A DNA stretch of 41,119 nt, from NCBI GenBank assembly GCA_005884925.1, contig VAYU01000024.1, positions 1-41,119 on the forward strand. Reading direction: 5' to 3'. Below are positions 8,516 to 17,341 of the stretch, in pieces; position 1 is the stretch's first letter; each line of letters starts with the position of its first letter. The translations under genes were made by a program, and so were the position numbers. Origin of the DNA: Actinomycetota bacterium (GTDB lineage Bacteria > Actinomycetota > UBA4738 > HRBIN12). Below the pieces are notes generated by a model that was not told the DNA's origin, did not search any database, and saw nothing but the letters and a program-made list of their open reading frames with translations.

Positions 8516-8521
8516 TACGCT
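8516..8521 (+). promoter_or_regulatory. Candidate leaderless -10 box (multi-PAS gene)
   Basis: TACGCT lies exactly 6 nt before the ATG at 8528, so transcription would begin at or next to the start codon. No ribosome-binding site precedes this ATG, which agrees with a leaderless mRNA. The same arrangement occurs at 30739 and 40171. Confidence 0.45.
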
Positions 8522-8527
8522 GCAGGT

Positions 8528-10858
8528 ATGACCAGCGACGTCTCCTGGATCCCGCACGGATCCGACCCCGAAGCCGACATGCGGTCGATCGTGGAGCACC
8601 TCCCGGCCGTGATCTACATCGATTCCGACGAGGCGCTCCCCAAGACCTTGTACATCAGCCCGAACGTCGAAGCGATCCTCGGATACCCCAAGACCTTCTT
8701 CGAGGAGGCCGGTCCCGCCTGGGTCCAGCTGATCCATCCCGACGACCTGCCCGGGGTGCTCCAAGCGTGGAAGCTCGCCCTGCGTCAGGGAGCCCCCTTC
8801 GACCGGGAATTCCGGCACATCCGCCCCGACGGGACCGAGGTCTGGGTGCACGACCATTCCGTGTTGATCCGCGACGCCGAGGGGAACCGACTCCACTGGC
8901 GGGGTGTGCTCATCAACATCACGGACCGTGTCCATGCCGAGCGCGAGCTGGCGACCAGCGAGGCCCGATACCGGGCCCTCGTCGAAGGCATCCCCGCGGT
9001 CGTCTACGAGATGGGCCTCGACGACCAACGCCGCACGCTGTACGCGAGCCCGCACATCGAAGCGTTGTTCGGCTACACCCGGGAAGAGTGGCTCGACCAG
9101 CCGGACATCTGGGCAGAGCTCATGCACCCGGACGACCGCGAGATCGAGCTCGCCGCCCACGACCTGCACAGCGCGACCGGCGATCCCTGGTCGCGCGAGT
9201 ACCGGTTGATCGCGGCCGACGGACGCGTGGTTTGGGTCCGCGACCAGGCCGTCCTGCTGCGCGACCAGGACGGCCACCCGCTCAATTGGCAGGGCGTGAT
9301 GGTCGACATCACGGCGCAGAAGGAAGCCGAAGAGAGATTGCGGACATCGAACGACGACCTCGAGTTCCGCGTGCTGGCCCGGACCGCGCAGCTGGAAGAC
9401 GCGAACGAGCTGATGACGCTCGAGATCGACGAGCGGCGCCGCGTCGAACGTGAGCTTCGGTCCGCGGAGGAGCGCTTCCGGAACCTCGTCGAGGACCTGC
9501 CGGCGGTCGTCTACCGGCGACAGGTGGCGGTGCCCGACGACGACCGTGACCACTCGTACGCGAGCCCGCAGATCGAGGAGCTCGTCGGGTTCACGGCGAC
9601 CGAGTGGCAGGACGACCGGATCCGGATGAGCCGGGTTCATCCGCATGATCACGACTCGGTCGCGAACGCGTGGGAACGCAGCCGCAGGACCGGCGAGCCC
9701 TTCGAGATGCAGTACCGCTACTTCGACAAGGGCGGAGGGATCGTCCAAGTGCTCGATCGCGCCACGATGCTCGCGCGCAACGCTGCGGGCGAGCCGTTCC
9801 TCTTCCAGGGGGTCCTGATCGACCTCACCGCTCGACTGGACGCCGAACGCAAGGCGGCCGAGGCGGAGGAGCGGTTCCGCGAGCTCGCCGAGCTCGGCCC
9901 GATGGTTCCGTACAGCTTCGAGGTCGATCACGGGGACCAGCTGCGGATCGAGCTCCGGTACATGGGACCGCTGATGTCGGAGATCCTCGGGCTCCCGCGC
10001 GAAGCGTGGATCGAGCCGGCACGTTGGTTCGAGCTGATGCACCCGGATGACCGCGAACAGGTCGTGGCGCAGACGCGGGCCAACGCCGAGCGCGGGGAGC
10101 CGTGGGACATCGACTACCGGATGATCGCCGCCGATGGCCGGATCGTCTGGCTGAACGACCGAGGTCGCTGCATCAAACGGGACGAGATCGGCCGGCCGAT
10201 CCGGTTCCAGGGCGTGATGCTGGACGTGACGACCCGCCGGACGGCCGAGGACGCGCTCGCTGCCGAGCATGCGCTGCTGCACGATCTGGTCGACGGGATG
10301 CCCGCCGTCCCTTGGACCCATACGGTCGATGCGGATTCCGGGTGGGCGCGGTACCTCTTCATGGGCCCGCAGACGCACGAGCTCCTTGGCTACACGTCCG
10401 AGGAGCTGATCGCGGAGCCGTACCACTTCCCTCGGCTCGTCCATCCGGACGATCGCGAACGCGTCGCACGAGTGAACGAGGCGTCCAATCGCACGGGCGA
10501 GTGGGACGACGAGTTCCGCGTCCACCAGTTCGACAAGGTCGAGATGTTCTCCTTCGCGACCCCGGAGTCGAGCTGGGACGAGCACGAGTTCCTCGTCTCG
10601 ATCGAGGAAGAGATCATCGGTGGTCTGGACATCCCCTACCGGATCGTGAACATCGCGGCGGGCGATCTGGGCGGAGCGGCGGCCAAGAAGTACGACCTCG
10701 AGGCGTGGCTACGCTCCGGCAGGTACTGCCAGAGATGCTCGGGGATCACGACGGAGCCGTCGGCCTGCTGGTTGTTCTCCATGATCGCGATCAGGGTCCG
10801 ACCGATCGCCGTGGCGGTTCCGTTCAGCGTGTGGAGCGTCTCCACCGAACCGTCCTGA
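8528..10858 (+). CDS. Multi-PAS sensor protein, 3' end chimeric with serS
   Basis: 776 codons as read. Residues 1-662 carry five successive PAS/PAC units (about 17-138, 140-268, 313-438, 450-575 and 583-662), repeatedly showing [16 protein letters not shown]-type HPDD motifs and a GVxxDIT-type end, with a coiled-coil linker at about 270-315. There is no signal peptide or membrane segment. From residue 663 the frame enters a 200-bp copy of serS: residues 663-728 are a piece of the seryl-tRNA synthetase catalytic domain, and 729-776 are read antisense to serS. The natural C-terminus, possibly an output domain such as a kinase or GGDEF, is therefore missing. Residues up to about 662 are credible protein; everything after is a product of the rearrangement or misassembly at 10513. 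Confidence 0.85.
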   Translation: MTSDVSWIPHGSDPEADMRSIVEHLPAVIYIDSDEALPKTLYISPNVEAILGYPKTFFEEAGPAWVQLIHPDDLPGVLQAWKLALRQGAPFDREFRHIRPDGTEVWVHDHSVLIRDAEGNRLHWRGVLINITDRVHAERELATSEARYRALVEGIPAVVYEMGLDDQRRTLYASPHIEALFGYTREEWLDQPDIWAELMHPDDREIELAAHDLHSATGDPWSREYRLIAADGRVVWVRDQAVLLRDQDGHPLNWQGVMVDITAQKEAEERLRTSNDDLEFRVLARTAQLEDANELMTLEIDERRRVERELRSAEERFRNLVEDLPAVVYRRQVAVPDDDRDHSYASPQIEELVGFTATEWQDDRIRMSRVHPHDHDSVANAWERSRRTGEPFEMQYRYFDKGGGIVQVLDRATMLARNAAGEPFLFQGVLIDLTARLDAERKAAEAEERFRELAELGPMVPYSFEVDHGDQLRIELRYMGPLMSEILGLPREAWIEPARWFELMHPDDREQVVAQTRANAERGEPWDIDYRMIAADGRIVWLNDRGRCIKRDEIGRPIRFQGVMLDVTTRRTAEDALAAEHALLHDLVDGMPAVPWTHTVDADSGWARYLFMGPQTHELLGYTSEELIAEPYHFPRLVHPDDRERVARVNEASNRTGEWDDEFRVHQFDKVEMFSFATPESSWDEHEFLVSIEEEIIGGLDIPYRIVNIAAGDLGGAAAKKYDLEAWLRSGRYCQRCSGITTEPSACWLFSMIAIRVRPIAVAVPFSVWSVSTEPS
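10513..10712 (+). repeat. Left arm of perfect 200-bp inverted repeat (serS segment)
   Basis: Reverse-complementing 10944-11143 gives this sequence base for base. It encodes, on the plus strand, the SerRS segment from [12 protein letters not shown] to KKYDLEAW. The two arms are separated by 231 bp (10713-10943). Its left boundary is where the multi-PAS reading frame stops making sense. Confidence 0.95.
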
Positions 10859-11924
10859 CGACGCATCCGGGTCTGGGCTCGGCGCGCACCGTAATCGGTG
10901 TAGTTCGAGCACGACGTGAGCTCGCGGTACCGCCCCTGGCCGGGTAGCCACGCCTCGAGGTCGTACTTCTTGGCCGCCGCTCCGCCCAGATCGCCCGCCG
11001 CGATGTTCACGATCCGGTAGGGGATGTCCAGACCACCGATGATCTCTTCCTCGATCGAGACGAGGAACTCGTGCTCGTCCCAGCTCGACTCCGGGGTCGC
11101 GAAGGAGAACATCTCGACCTTGTCGAACTGGTGGACGCGGAACCCTCTCGGCGGAAGCAGGTCGAGTAGCCCGCGTACCGCAAGGGCAGGGCTTCCTCAT
11201 CCAGGATCTCCTCCATGTGGAGGGCCGCCAGCGAGACTTCCGACGTCCCGACCAGGTACAACTGGTCCGCATCGGTCCGGTAGATGTTGACCTCGTCGGT
11301 CGGGAGGAACGCCGAGGCGAACATCGTTTCTTCGCGCACGAGGACGGGCGGGATCGACGGCGTGAATCCCTTCTCCACGAGGACGTCCATCGCGTTGCGC
11401 ATCAGCGCGAACTGGACGAACACGAGGTCCCCGAGCAGGTATACGAACCGCGATCCGCTCGTTCGCGCACCTCGCTCGACGTCCAGCACTCCGAGCGCTG
11501 CCCCGAGTTCGGCGTGATCCCTCGGCTCGAAATCGAATCGCGGCGGATCGCCGAGCCGCCGCACTTCGACCGCGTCCTCGTCGGTGAAGCCGTCGGGGGC
11601 GCTCGGATGCGGGAGGTTGGGCGTGGACGCCAGGAGCAGGGTGAGCGCGGTTTCGGCTTCGGCGAGCGCCGGCTCGAGGTCCTTCAACTCGGTGCTCACC
11701 TTGGCGACCTCGGCGATCAGTGCCTGCTTCTCGTCACCGGAGGCTCGGCCGATCGCTTTCGAAGCTCGGTTCTGCTCCGCTCGGAGCGCCTCGACGCGCT
11801 GGGTGAGCTCACGGCGGCGCTCATCGGCGACGAGGAGCTCGTCCACGCGCTCTGCCAGACCCCTCCGGGCGAGCGCCGTGCGGAACGGCTCGGGGTCTTC
11901 CCGGATCAGTTTGATGTCGAGCAT
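10713..11924 (-). pseudogene. serS: Seryl-tRNA synthetase, disrupted
   Basis: SerRS charges tRNA-Ser with serine. From the ATG at 11924, 260 residues are intact: the N-terminal coiled-coil arm (about 1-110) and the first part of the class II catalytic domain through CFRREG (motif 2). At 11143/11144 the frame breaks: by comparison with the family about 31 nt (some ten codons plus one base) are missing, and the gene resumes in another frame at [12 protein letters not shown]. It continues through GRYRELTSCSNYTDY and the motif-3 region [18 protein letters not shown] to 10714, where the last few codons are lost at the junction with the left repeat arm. SerRS is essential, so either an intact copy exists elsewhere or the assembly is wrong here. 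It lies 4 bp downstream of the bactofilin gene. Confidence 0.88.
10944..11143 (-). repeat. Right arm of perfect 200-bp inverted repeat (serS segment)
   Basis: Identical in reverse complement to 10513-10712. This copy is in the correct orientation and order relative to the rest of serS, so it is probably the original copy. Its outer boundary (11143) coincides with the ~31-nt deletion and frameshift in serS. Confidence 0.95.
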
Positions 11925-11928
11925 CCGG

Positions 11929-12438
11929 TCATACCTTCACTTGGTTGGGCTTCTTCTCCTCCCCCTCTTTCGCGGCCGCGCCGGCAGACTGCTGCGCGGC
12001 CTGCGTCGACGGGGAGCCCGACCCGGCTCCGGCGTCCATGTTGCTCTGACCGTGGAAGATGCCGCCCTCTTCGACGACGAGGGTCTTCGACGTGATGTTC
12101 CCGTCGATCCGCCCACCGCGCGCGAGGTGCGCCTTGCCCTTGACCAGGATGTTGCCCTTGAACCGGCCGGCCACGCTGACGTTCTGCGAGCGGATGTCGG
12201 CTTCGACCTGCGACTGCGGCGACAGGACGACGTCCCCGTCCGCGTTGATCTGACCTTTCACCTGACCGTCGATCCGCAGGTTGCCCGCGGACACCACGTT
12301 GCCCTCCAGACGCGCACCCGTTCCAACGATCGTGACCTCGCCGTTCTCGGCCATATCCCTGTCCCTTCGCTCCGGTGGAGCCGGCACACGCGGCGCTTCC
12401 GCGTGTTCGGTCTCCGCATCTTCGCGTCGCCAGATCAT
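11929..12438 (-). CDS. Bactofilin (polymer-forming cytoskeletal protein)
   Basis: 169 residues. After a ~35-residue charged leader, the bactofilin core (about residues 36-135) shows the regular short beta-strand repeats of the right-handed beta-helix: GARLEGNVVSAGNLRIDGQV, KGQINADGDVVLSP, VEADIRSQNVSVAGRFKGNI and GNITSKTLVVEEGGIFHG. The C-terminal tail is low-complexity Ala/Gly/Ser/Glu. Bactofilins self-assemble without nucleotides into filaments linked to cell shape and envelope organisation. The ATG at 12438 overlaps the stop of the DUF4446 gene by 4 nt, so the two proteins are probably made together; serS follows after 4 bp. A second in-frame ATG (before AENGEVTIVG) is a possible shorter start. 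Confidence 0.92.
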   Translation of the reverse strand: MIWRREDAETEHAEAPRVPAPPERRDRDMAENGEVTIVGTGARLEGNVVSAGNLRIDGQVKGQINADGDVVLSPQSQVEADIRSQNVSVAGRFKGNILVKGKAHLARGGRIDGNITSKTLVVEEGGIFHGQSNMDAGAGSGSPSTQAAQQSAGAAAKEGEEKKPNQVKV

Positions 12439-12917
12439 CGAGCCTCAGCTGCCTCGTGATCCTCCGTCATCGCCTGCCTGATCGCCTCTTCCTCTTCGGC
12501 CGACAGGTTGTACGTGCTGGTCCCGACCGCGACGGGCTTGGCATACACGCGCGTCTCCTGCCGTCCGTTGATGGAGGTCAGGACCACGCCGGTCCCGTGC
12601 TCGTCGAGCATCGCGCAGGAGAAGGAGAGCCTGCCGCCGACATCCTCGAACGCGTCGTAGCGAAGGAGCGCCACCCGGCGAACGCTGCCCTCGATCTGGA
12701 ACTGCTGGCGCCGGTCGGTGCCGTGCAGCGCTCGCACCGCTTGCTCGAGCCGCTCGATCTTCCCGAGGAGCGAACCGACGGCATCGTCGCCCGTCGGCAC
12801 GCTGGCCGGTTCGCGACCTCCCGGCGCGCCGGCGAAGACGACGAAGCCGATCGCCAGGAGCGACAATCCGATCGCGATCAGCGCGACCAGCGTCAACGTA
12901 TGGGCGGAAAGCGTCAT
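12435..12917 (-). CDS. DUF4446 family membrane-anchored protein
   Basis: 160 residues. One N-terminal membrane helix (about residues 9-30), a short coiled-coil segment (LLGKIERLEQAVRAL), then the conserved DUF4446 block with RRVALLRYDAFEDVGGRLSF and VVLTSINGRQETRVYAKPV, ending in an acidic helix. The function of the family is not known. It is first in a transcript with the bactofilin and serS (4-nt overlap to bactofilin), which suggests a role in envelope organisation, but that is inference only. The start ATG at 12917 is followed directly by the membrane helix. A TATACT box lies upstream. Confidence 0.88.
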   Translation of the reverse strand: MTLSAHTLTLVALIAIGLSLLAIGFVVFAGAPGGREPASVPTGDDAVGSLLGKIERLEQAVRALHGTDRRQQFQIEGSVRRVALLRYDAFEDVGGRLSFSCAMLDEHGTGVVLTSINGRQETRVYAKPVAVGTSTYNLSAEEEEAIRQAMTEDHEAAEAR

Positions 12918-12985
12918 CCGCTCGGCCTCCGGATGTTCTCGACGGCGTCGAACCGCACGTCAGAGGCGGTTCCGTGAGGGACCGA

Positions 12986-12991
12986 AGTATA
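12986..12991 (-). promoter_or_regulatory. Candidate -10 box for DUF4446-bactofilin-serS
   Basis: TATACT on the minus strand, about 70 nt upstream of the ATG at 12917, in the 80-bp gap between the ABC permease stop and this operon. No clear -35 partner is seen. Confidence 0.35.
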
Positions 12992-12997
12992 CGGCGG

Positions 12998-13951
12998 TCA
13001 GTTCACGTCGCGCGCACGGAACACGAAGAGCGCGAGGGCTATCAGCACCACGACGTAGACCGCCGCGACGATCCACGCCTCGGTGAGCCCGAGCAACACC
13101 GGCAGCGGGCTGGAGGGTCCGAGCGACGAGAAGGACTCATGGCTCTGATCGTAGATCGGCTGCCGGGACACGATCACCCCGCCGGCCCGAACGAGCAGCC
13201 GGTCCTGGATGCTCGGGCGCAACCCCGCGATCACCCCCTCGAACAACACGAGGTACCCGAAGAGGACCCCGAGCGCCGCCACCGTCGAGCGACCGATCGT
13301 CGCGATGGCAAGCGCGACCAGGCCGAAGCCCACGGCCACGGTCGAGACCCGAAGGCCGGTCAGCACGGCGGTGCCCACCAGGCCCGGTGGAGCGCCGAGG
13401 CTGGTCCCCCGGAGGGCGACCGCCAGGCTGAACGCTCCCAGCAGCACGCCTTGCAGTAGGAGCGTGACGAACGCGACCAGGAGCGAGACGACGAGGGCGC
13501 GGATCAGCAGCACGCGGATCCGCCTTGGTTCCCATGTGAGCAGCGTGGTCATCGTGCCGGCCGACCAATCCGCGCCTCCGAGCGATGCCGCGAGGGCGAC
13601 GCCGAGCAGGACGACGAACGTCGAGGTGTGCTCGAGCAGCAGCGCGATATCGCGGAACTGCAGGCCGGCATCGACCGGCGGCGTGGCAGCCTCGGTGCAG
13701 AACTCCTGGAGCGTGGCGTAGCCGGGTGGGGGTTGCTCGCCCGGCCCGAGGAACTGCCCCTGCATGCACCTCGCGAACTGCTTCTTGAAGGCGGCATCCG
13801 CGGAGGCGATCTGCGCTGGCGTCGGCTTGTGCGAGTTGGCCCCGGCGATCACCATCGCCACCACGATCAGCAAGACGCCGCCGACGAGCATCATCGGGAG
13901 GATGCGGCGCGATCGTGAACGCAACAGCTCCGAGCGGAAGAGGTCGATCAC
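12998..13951 (-). CDS. ABC-2 type transporter permease
   Basis: 317 residues with six predicted membrane helices. The first (about residues 17-36) is followed by a ~60-residue extracytoplasmic loop containing two Cys (ARCMQGQ and EFCTEA). The next helices include VVLLGVALAASLGGADWSAG, and a long C-terminal helix ends near the terminus in ALALFVFRARDVN. This layout is typical of ABC-2 permeases. The start GTG at 13951 overlaps the ATPase stop (GTGA). It forms a two-gene exporter with the upstream ATPase. The substrate is unknown; related pairs export antibiotics, lipids or peptides. No regulator is adjacent. Confidence 0.87.
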   Translation of the reverse strand: MIDLFRSELLRSRSRRILPMMLVGGVLLIVVAMVIAGANSHKPTPAQIASADAAFKKQFARCMQGQFLGPGEQPPPGYATLQEFCTEAATPPVDAGLQFRDIALLLEHTSTFVVLLGVALAASLGGADWSAGTMTTLLTWEPRRIRVLLIRALVVSLLVAFVTLLLQGVLLGAFSLAVALRGTSLGAPPGLVGTAVLTGLRVSTVAVGFGLVALAIATIGRSTVAALGVLFGYLVLFEGVIAGLRPSIQDRLLVRAGGVIVSRQPIYDQSHESFSSLGPSSPLPVLLGLTEAWIVAAVYVVVLIALALFVFRARDVN

Positions 13952-14871
13952 GGCCCGAGCCCTTCGTCCTTCGTCAGCTCCAGGAAGACCGTCTCCAGAT
14001 CGATCTCGTCGGCCCGAAGCTCCGACAGATAGAGGTCCCTGGCGGCCAACACGCGCGTCACCCGCTCTGCCTGGTCGGGCGGCAGGTCCACACTGAGCGT
14101 GTCTCCCGACACGATGGCTGGGATCTGCGCGTCCGCGAGGACGCGTGCACCGGCATGAAGATCCGCGAGTTTGACGACGAGGCCTCGCGCGCGGCCGGCG
14201 GCCAGCACCTCGTTCACGGGCCCGGCCTTCACGAGCCGGCCGCGCGCGATGATCGCCACCTGATCGGCGGTCTGCTGAACCTCGGACAGGATGTGGCTCG
14301 ACACGAACACGGTTCGTCCTTCCGCACCGAGCGAGCGGATCAGCTCGCGGACCTCGACGATCCCCGCCGGGTCGAGGCCGTTCGCCGGTTCGTCCAGGAG
14401 CAGCACCGACGGATCCTTCAGCAACGCGGCGGCGATCCCCAGTCGCTGCTTCATGCCCAAGGAATAGGTGCGCACGGCGTCGTCGGCGCGCTCCGACAGC
14501 CGCACGCGTTCGAGGACGCCGTCGATCGTGCTTCGCCCCACGCGGTGGATGCGTCCGAGGATCTGCAGGTTGCGCCGCCCGGTGAACCGAGGGAACAGGG
14601 CAGGTTGCTCCACGATCGAGCCGACCTTGCCGATCACCCCCGCGAGGCCGCTCGACACATCGGCCCCCAGCAAGGTGAGGCTGCCGGCGTTCGGGCGGAC
14701 CAGACCCAGCACGCATCGGATCGTGGTGGTCTTGCCCGCGCCGTTCGGCCCGAGGAACCCGAACACTCCGCCGTCGGGGACCTCGAGGTCGAGCCCGTCG
14801 ACGGCAACCGTGCGTCCGCCCCGGATCCGTCGGTACTCCTTGCGGAGACCGTGGAGCTCGATCACCCCCAT
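13948..14871 (-). CDS. ABC transporter ATP-binding protein
   Basis: 307 residues. Walker A FLGPNGAGKTTT (about residues 39-50), the ABC signature as YSLGMKQRLGIA, Walker B VLLLDEPANGLDP and the switch His in VSSHILSE are all present. The ~90-residue C-terminal extension after the ATPase core is usual for drug-type exporters (CcmA/DrrA-like). It is the first gene of the pair with the ABC-2 permease (4-nt GTGA overlap). It is divergent from the cupin gene across a 113-bp gap. A functional ATPase is expected; substrate unknown. Confidence 0.94.
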   Translation of the reverse strand: MGVIELHGLRKEYRRIRGGRTVAVDGLDLEVPDGGVFGFLGPNGAGKTTTIRCVLGLVRPNAGSLTLLGADVSSGLAGVIGKVGSIVEQPALFPRFTGRRNLQILGRIHRVGRSTIDGVLERVRLSERADDAVRTYSLGMKQRLGIAAALLKDPSVLLLDEPANGLDPAGIVEVRELIRSLGAEGRTVFVSSHILSEVQQTADQVAIIARGRLVKAGPVNEVLAAGRARGLVVKLADLHAGARVLADAQIPAIVSGDTLSVDLPPDQAERVTRVLAARDLYLSELRADEIDLETVFLELTKDEGLGP

Positions 14872-14984
14872 GTGGGGCGAACCTTACCCCGGCAGCGTTG
14901 GGCGGAGCCGCTGCGCGGGGATGGCATTGACCTCCACGCATGAGTGGTTGTTGACTGACCGCCCACCGGAAGAAGGAGACCCAC

Positions 14985-15347
14985 ATGGGCGAGGCGGCGA
15001 CGAAGCGTTTCGAGACACCCGACGAGACCCGCGATTTCGAGCATGGCAGGGTCGACGTGGTCCGTTTGGCCGGGTCCACCGCCGCTCAGTCCACGTTCGG
15101 ACCAGGTTGGCGTTGGTCCACCGACATCAAGCCTGTTGTCGGTACCGACTCGTGCCAGGCCCACCACGTCGGCTACTGCGTCTCGGGCAGCTTGCACGTC
15201 GTCACGGATGAAGGGAACGAGTTCGACCTCGGCGCCGGGGACGTCTACGAGATCCTTCCCGGCCACGACGCGTGGGTCCTAGGTGACGCCACGTTCTCGG
15301 GCCTCGAGTTCCAGAGCCAGACGGCAGAGAAGTTCGCCGCCAGCTAG
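14985..15347 (+). CDS. Small cupin-domain protein
   Basis: 120 residues, a single cupin beta-barrel. The metal-motif region 1 contains CQAHHVGYCVSGSLHVVTDE (two adjacent His, then a Gly-rich turn), and motif 2 is FDLGAGDVYEILPGHDAWV, with a His in the expected position. Start ATG at 14985 with a good ribosome site (GAAGGAG) 8 nt upstream. It is a stand-alone gene between the divergent ABC pair and tRNA-Leu. It could be a ligand-binding or metal-dependent enzyme; the catalytic role cannot be assigned. Confidence 0.87.
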   Translation: MGEAATKRFETPDETRDFEHGRVDVVRLAGSTAAQSTFGPGWRWSTDIKPVVGTDSCQAHHVGYCVSGSLHVVTDEGNEFDLGAGDVYEILPGHDAWVLGDATFSGLEFQSQTAEKFAAS

Positions 15348-15356
15348 ATCGACTCG

Positions 15357-15442
<86 letters not shown>

Positions 15443-15498
15443 GTGGGGAGAAGGAATCGTAGCAGTGGCCGCGGAGCGGCCTTAGCCTGTGGATAGCG

Positions 15499-16065
15499 AT
15501 GGATGGACATCCGCTCCCGCCCCGGCCGGACGCCCCGTTGCCAGCGTCGCCTCAGGGGACGTGGACGCCACCGCCACCGCCGGAGCCCGCGCCGCGATAC
15601 GCGAGCTTCTGGATACGGGTCGGCGCGACCTTGATCGATGGGCTCGTCTTCATCCCGATCTGGATCCCGTTCCTGATCGCCGTATGGAACAGGATGTCGA
15701 CCGAGATCGACCGATCCATCTCCACTGGACAACGCGTCGACGTGACCCGCTACATGGGACGGTACGCGGGGTGGGCGCTCGGGGTCGCGGTCATGACGTA
15801 CGCCTACCAGGCCCTGCTGGTGCGCTTCTTCGGGGGGACGCTCGGGAAGCTAGCGGTCGGGATCAGGGTCCGGACCGCCGATGGGAACGTCGTCGGTTGG
15901 CGCGAGGCGCTCCTTCGGCCGATCCTGCAGCTGATCGTCAGCTTCGGATCGTTCGTCCCGGGTGCAGGGCTGATCACGCTGCTGGACGACCTCTGGATGC
16001 TCTGGGACCGGCAGAAACAGACGCTGCACGACAAGGTCGCCGGCACGATCGTCGTCCACCGCTGA
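15499..16065 (+). CDS. RDD family membrane protein
   Basis: 188 residues. A proline-rich cytoplasmic N-terminus (~32 residues) precedes the RDD domain, which begins with YASFWIRVGATLIDGLVF (the Arg and Asp of the family motif are in this first helix). Further helices follow at about residues 90-110 and 132-150, and a conserved GGTLGKLAVGIRV loop is present. It ends with the typical LHDKVAGTIVV. The function of RDD proteins is mostly unknown; some are linked to ion transport. Start ATG at 15499, 10 nt after a TAGCCT -10-like box. It lies just upstream of the FHA/kinase cluster but with its own gap (92 bp). Confidence 0.88.
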   Translation: MDGHPLPPRPDAPLPASPQGTWTPPPPPEPAPRYASFWIRVGATLIDGLVFIPIWIPFLIAVWNRMSTEIDRSISTGQRVDVTRYMGRYAGWALGVAVMTYAYQALLVRFFGGTLGKLAVGIRVRTADGNVVGWREALLRPILQLIVSFGSFVPGAGLITLLDDLWMLWDRQKQTLHDKVAGTIVVHR

Positions 16066-16157
16066 CGGATCGCCGCCGGGTCACAGGGTCGCCACGAGCC
16101 CAAGGGTAGGATTGGGGGCGTTGCGGCGGAACGGCCGCCGCGGAACATCGCCCGATC

Positions 16158-16862
16158 GTGCCCAACCTCCGCGACTTCGAACGGCGACTCGGGGGCCTCG
16201 TCGAAGGCCTCTTCTCCAAGACGTTCCGAAGCGGCGTCCAGCCGGTCGAGATCGCCAAGCGCGTGGTGCGCGAGATGGACGACGCCAAGCAGGTCGCGAT
16301 CAACGAGGTGTGGGCGCCGAACCGTTTCGAGATCTCGCTGTCGGAGGACGACGCCCCCCGCTTCCAGCAGATGGAGTCGGCGCTCGTCACCGAGCTGAAG
16401 CAGGTCGTGCTGGAGACCGCCGCCGAGCGAGGATGGGGCCTGGTCGGAGCGCCCGAGGTCGAGCTGTTCATCGGTCACAGCCTTCGCAAGGGCGACCTGG
16501 AGGTCGAAGCCACCCTGGTCCAGGGTGAGCAGAAGGTTCCTCCCGCCGCCGTGGCCGAGGCCGCCGAGGCCGGCCATCACGGCGAGCTCCTCGTGCGCGA
16601 GGCCGACTCGGTGCGCCGCATCCCGTTGGACAAGGAGATGGTGACGATCGGGCGGCTCCCCGAGAGCGACGTGACGATCGATGACAAGGGCGTCTCCCGC
16701 CGACACGCCCAGATCCGGACGAAAGACGGCCGCTCCACGCTCACGGACCTCGGGTCGACGAACGGGACCAAGCTGAACGGGCAGCAGGTCCAATCGCGGC
16801 CGCTGTCCGACGGCGATCGGATCACGGTCGGTACCACGGTGATCGAGTACCGGAGGGTGTAG
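16158..16862 (+). CDS. fhaA: FhaA-type FHA protein (DUF3662 + FHA)
   Basis: 234 residues. The N-terminal ~110-residue domain (LRDFERRLGGLVEGLFSKTF ... VQPVEIAKRVVREMDD) is the FhaA/DUF3662 domain. A variable linker and a C-terminal FHA domain (about residues 143-232) follow, with GRLPESDVTID, the phosphothreonine-binding SRRHAQI and DLGSTNGTKLNG. In mycobacteria FhaA is a phosphorylated reader that links PknB signalling to MurJ and cell-wall synthesis. The GTG at 16158 was chosen because it starts the conserved domain. A TAGGAT box at 16107-16112 could serve as the -10 of the cluster. The stop overlaps the next start by 1 nt. Confidence 0.94.
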   Translation: MPNLRDFERRLGGLVEGLFSKTFRSGVQPVEIAKRVVREMDDAKQVAINEVWAPNRFEISLSEDDAPRFQQMESALVTELKQVVLETAAERGWGLVGAPEVELFIGHSLRKGDLEVEATLVQGEQKVPPAAVAEAAEAGHHGELLVREADSVRRIPLDKEMVTIGRLPESDVTIDDKGVSRRHAQIRTKDGRSTLTDLGSTNGTKLNGQQVQSRPLSDGDRITVGTTVIEYRRV

Positions 16863-17341
16863 TGCTCGCGGACGCCGTCGAGCCGTTCGCGCTCTCGGCC
16901 TTGAAGTACGGGCTGTTCGCGTTGCTCTTCCTGTTCCTGTGGCGCTCGATGCGATGGGTGGTCCGCGGGTTGAACGTGGATCGAAGCCCTGCCGCACCGA
17001 TGCCTGGAGCCGGCGCGCGCGCCGGAACGGGTCGATCGGCGAGCCAGCCGGTGGCGGCGAACGTCCTGGTGCACGCCGAGGGGAAGGAGAAGCCGCGAGC
17101 GCTCCGGCTGGCCGCCAACACGGTGATCGGCCGAGCGATGGGGTGCGACCTGCGGCTGGAGGATACGTACGTGTCGCAGGAGCACGCGAGGATATTCGCC
17201 AAGAACGGCTCGTGGTACGTGGAAGATCTTGGCTCGACGAACGGAACCTTCGTGAACGAACAGCGGTTGGCCGCCCCCGCGATGCTGACGACCGGCGACC
17301 GGATCCGTGTGGGGACGACGATCCTGGAGCTCGCACGGTGA
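16862..17341 (+). CDS. fhaB: FhaB-type membrane-anchored FHA protein
   Basis: 159 residues. An N-terminal membrane helix (about residues 14-30) is followed by a flexible Ala/Gly/Pro linker and a C-terminal FHA domain with TVIGRAMGCDLRLEDTYVSQ (phosphopeptide loop SQEHARI) and DLGSTNGTFVNE. It matches the FhaB/FipA protein of the actinobacterial cell-division and wall cluster. The GTG at 16862 overlaps the fhaA stop by one base, and its own stop overlaps pstP by 4 nt, so expression is coupled. Confidence 0.93.
   Translation: MLADAVEPFALSALKYGLFALLFLFLWRSMRWVVRGLNVDRSPAAPMPGAGARAGTGRSASQPVAANVLVHAEGKEKPRALRLAANTVIGRAMGCDLRLEDTYVSQEHARIFAKNGSWYVEDLGSTNGTFVNEQRLAAPAMLTTGDRIRVGTTILELAR

Noticed and set aside
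8399-10585. 728-codon open frame on the minus strand opposite the multi-PAS gene
   Set aside because: It is the antisense shadow of a GC-rich gene: Arg/Asp/Val-rich low-complexity composition, no domain, while the plus strand encodes clear PAS repeats.
10713-10943. Invertible 231-bp segment (phase-variation switch) between the inverted repeats
   Set aside because: Either orientation leaves serS interrupted and gives only a PAS-SerRS fusion; no recombinase gene is nearby.
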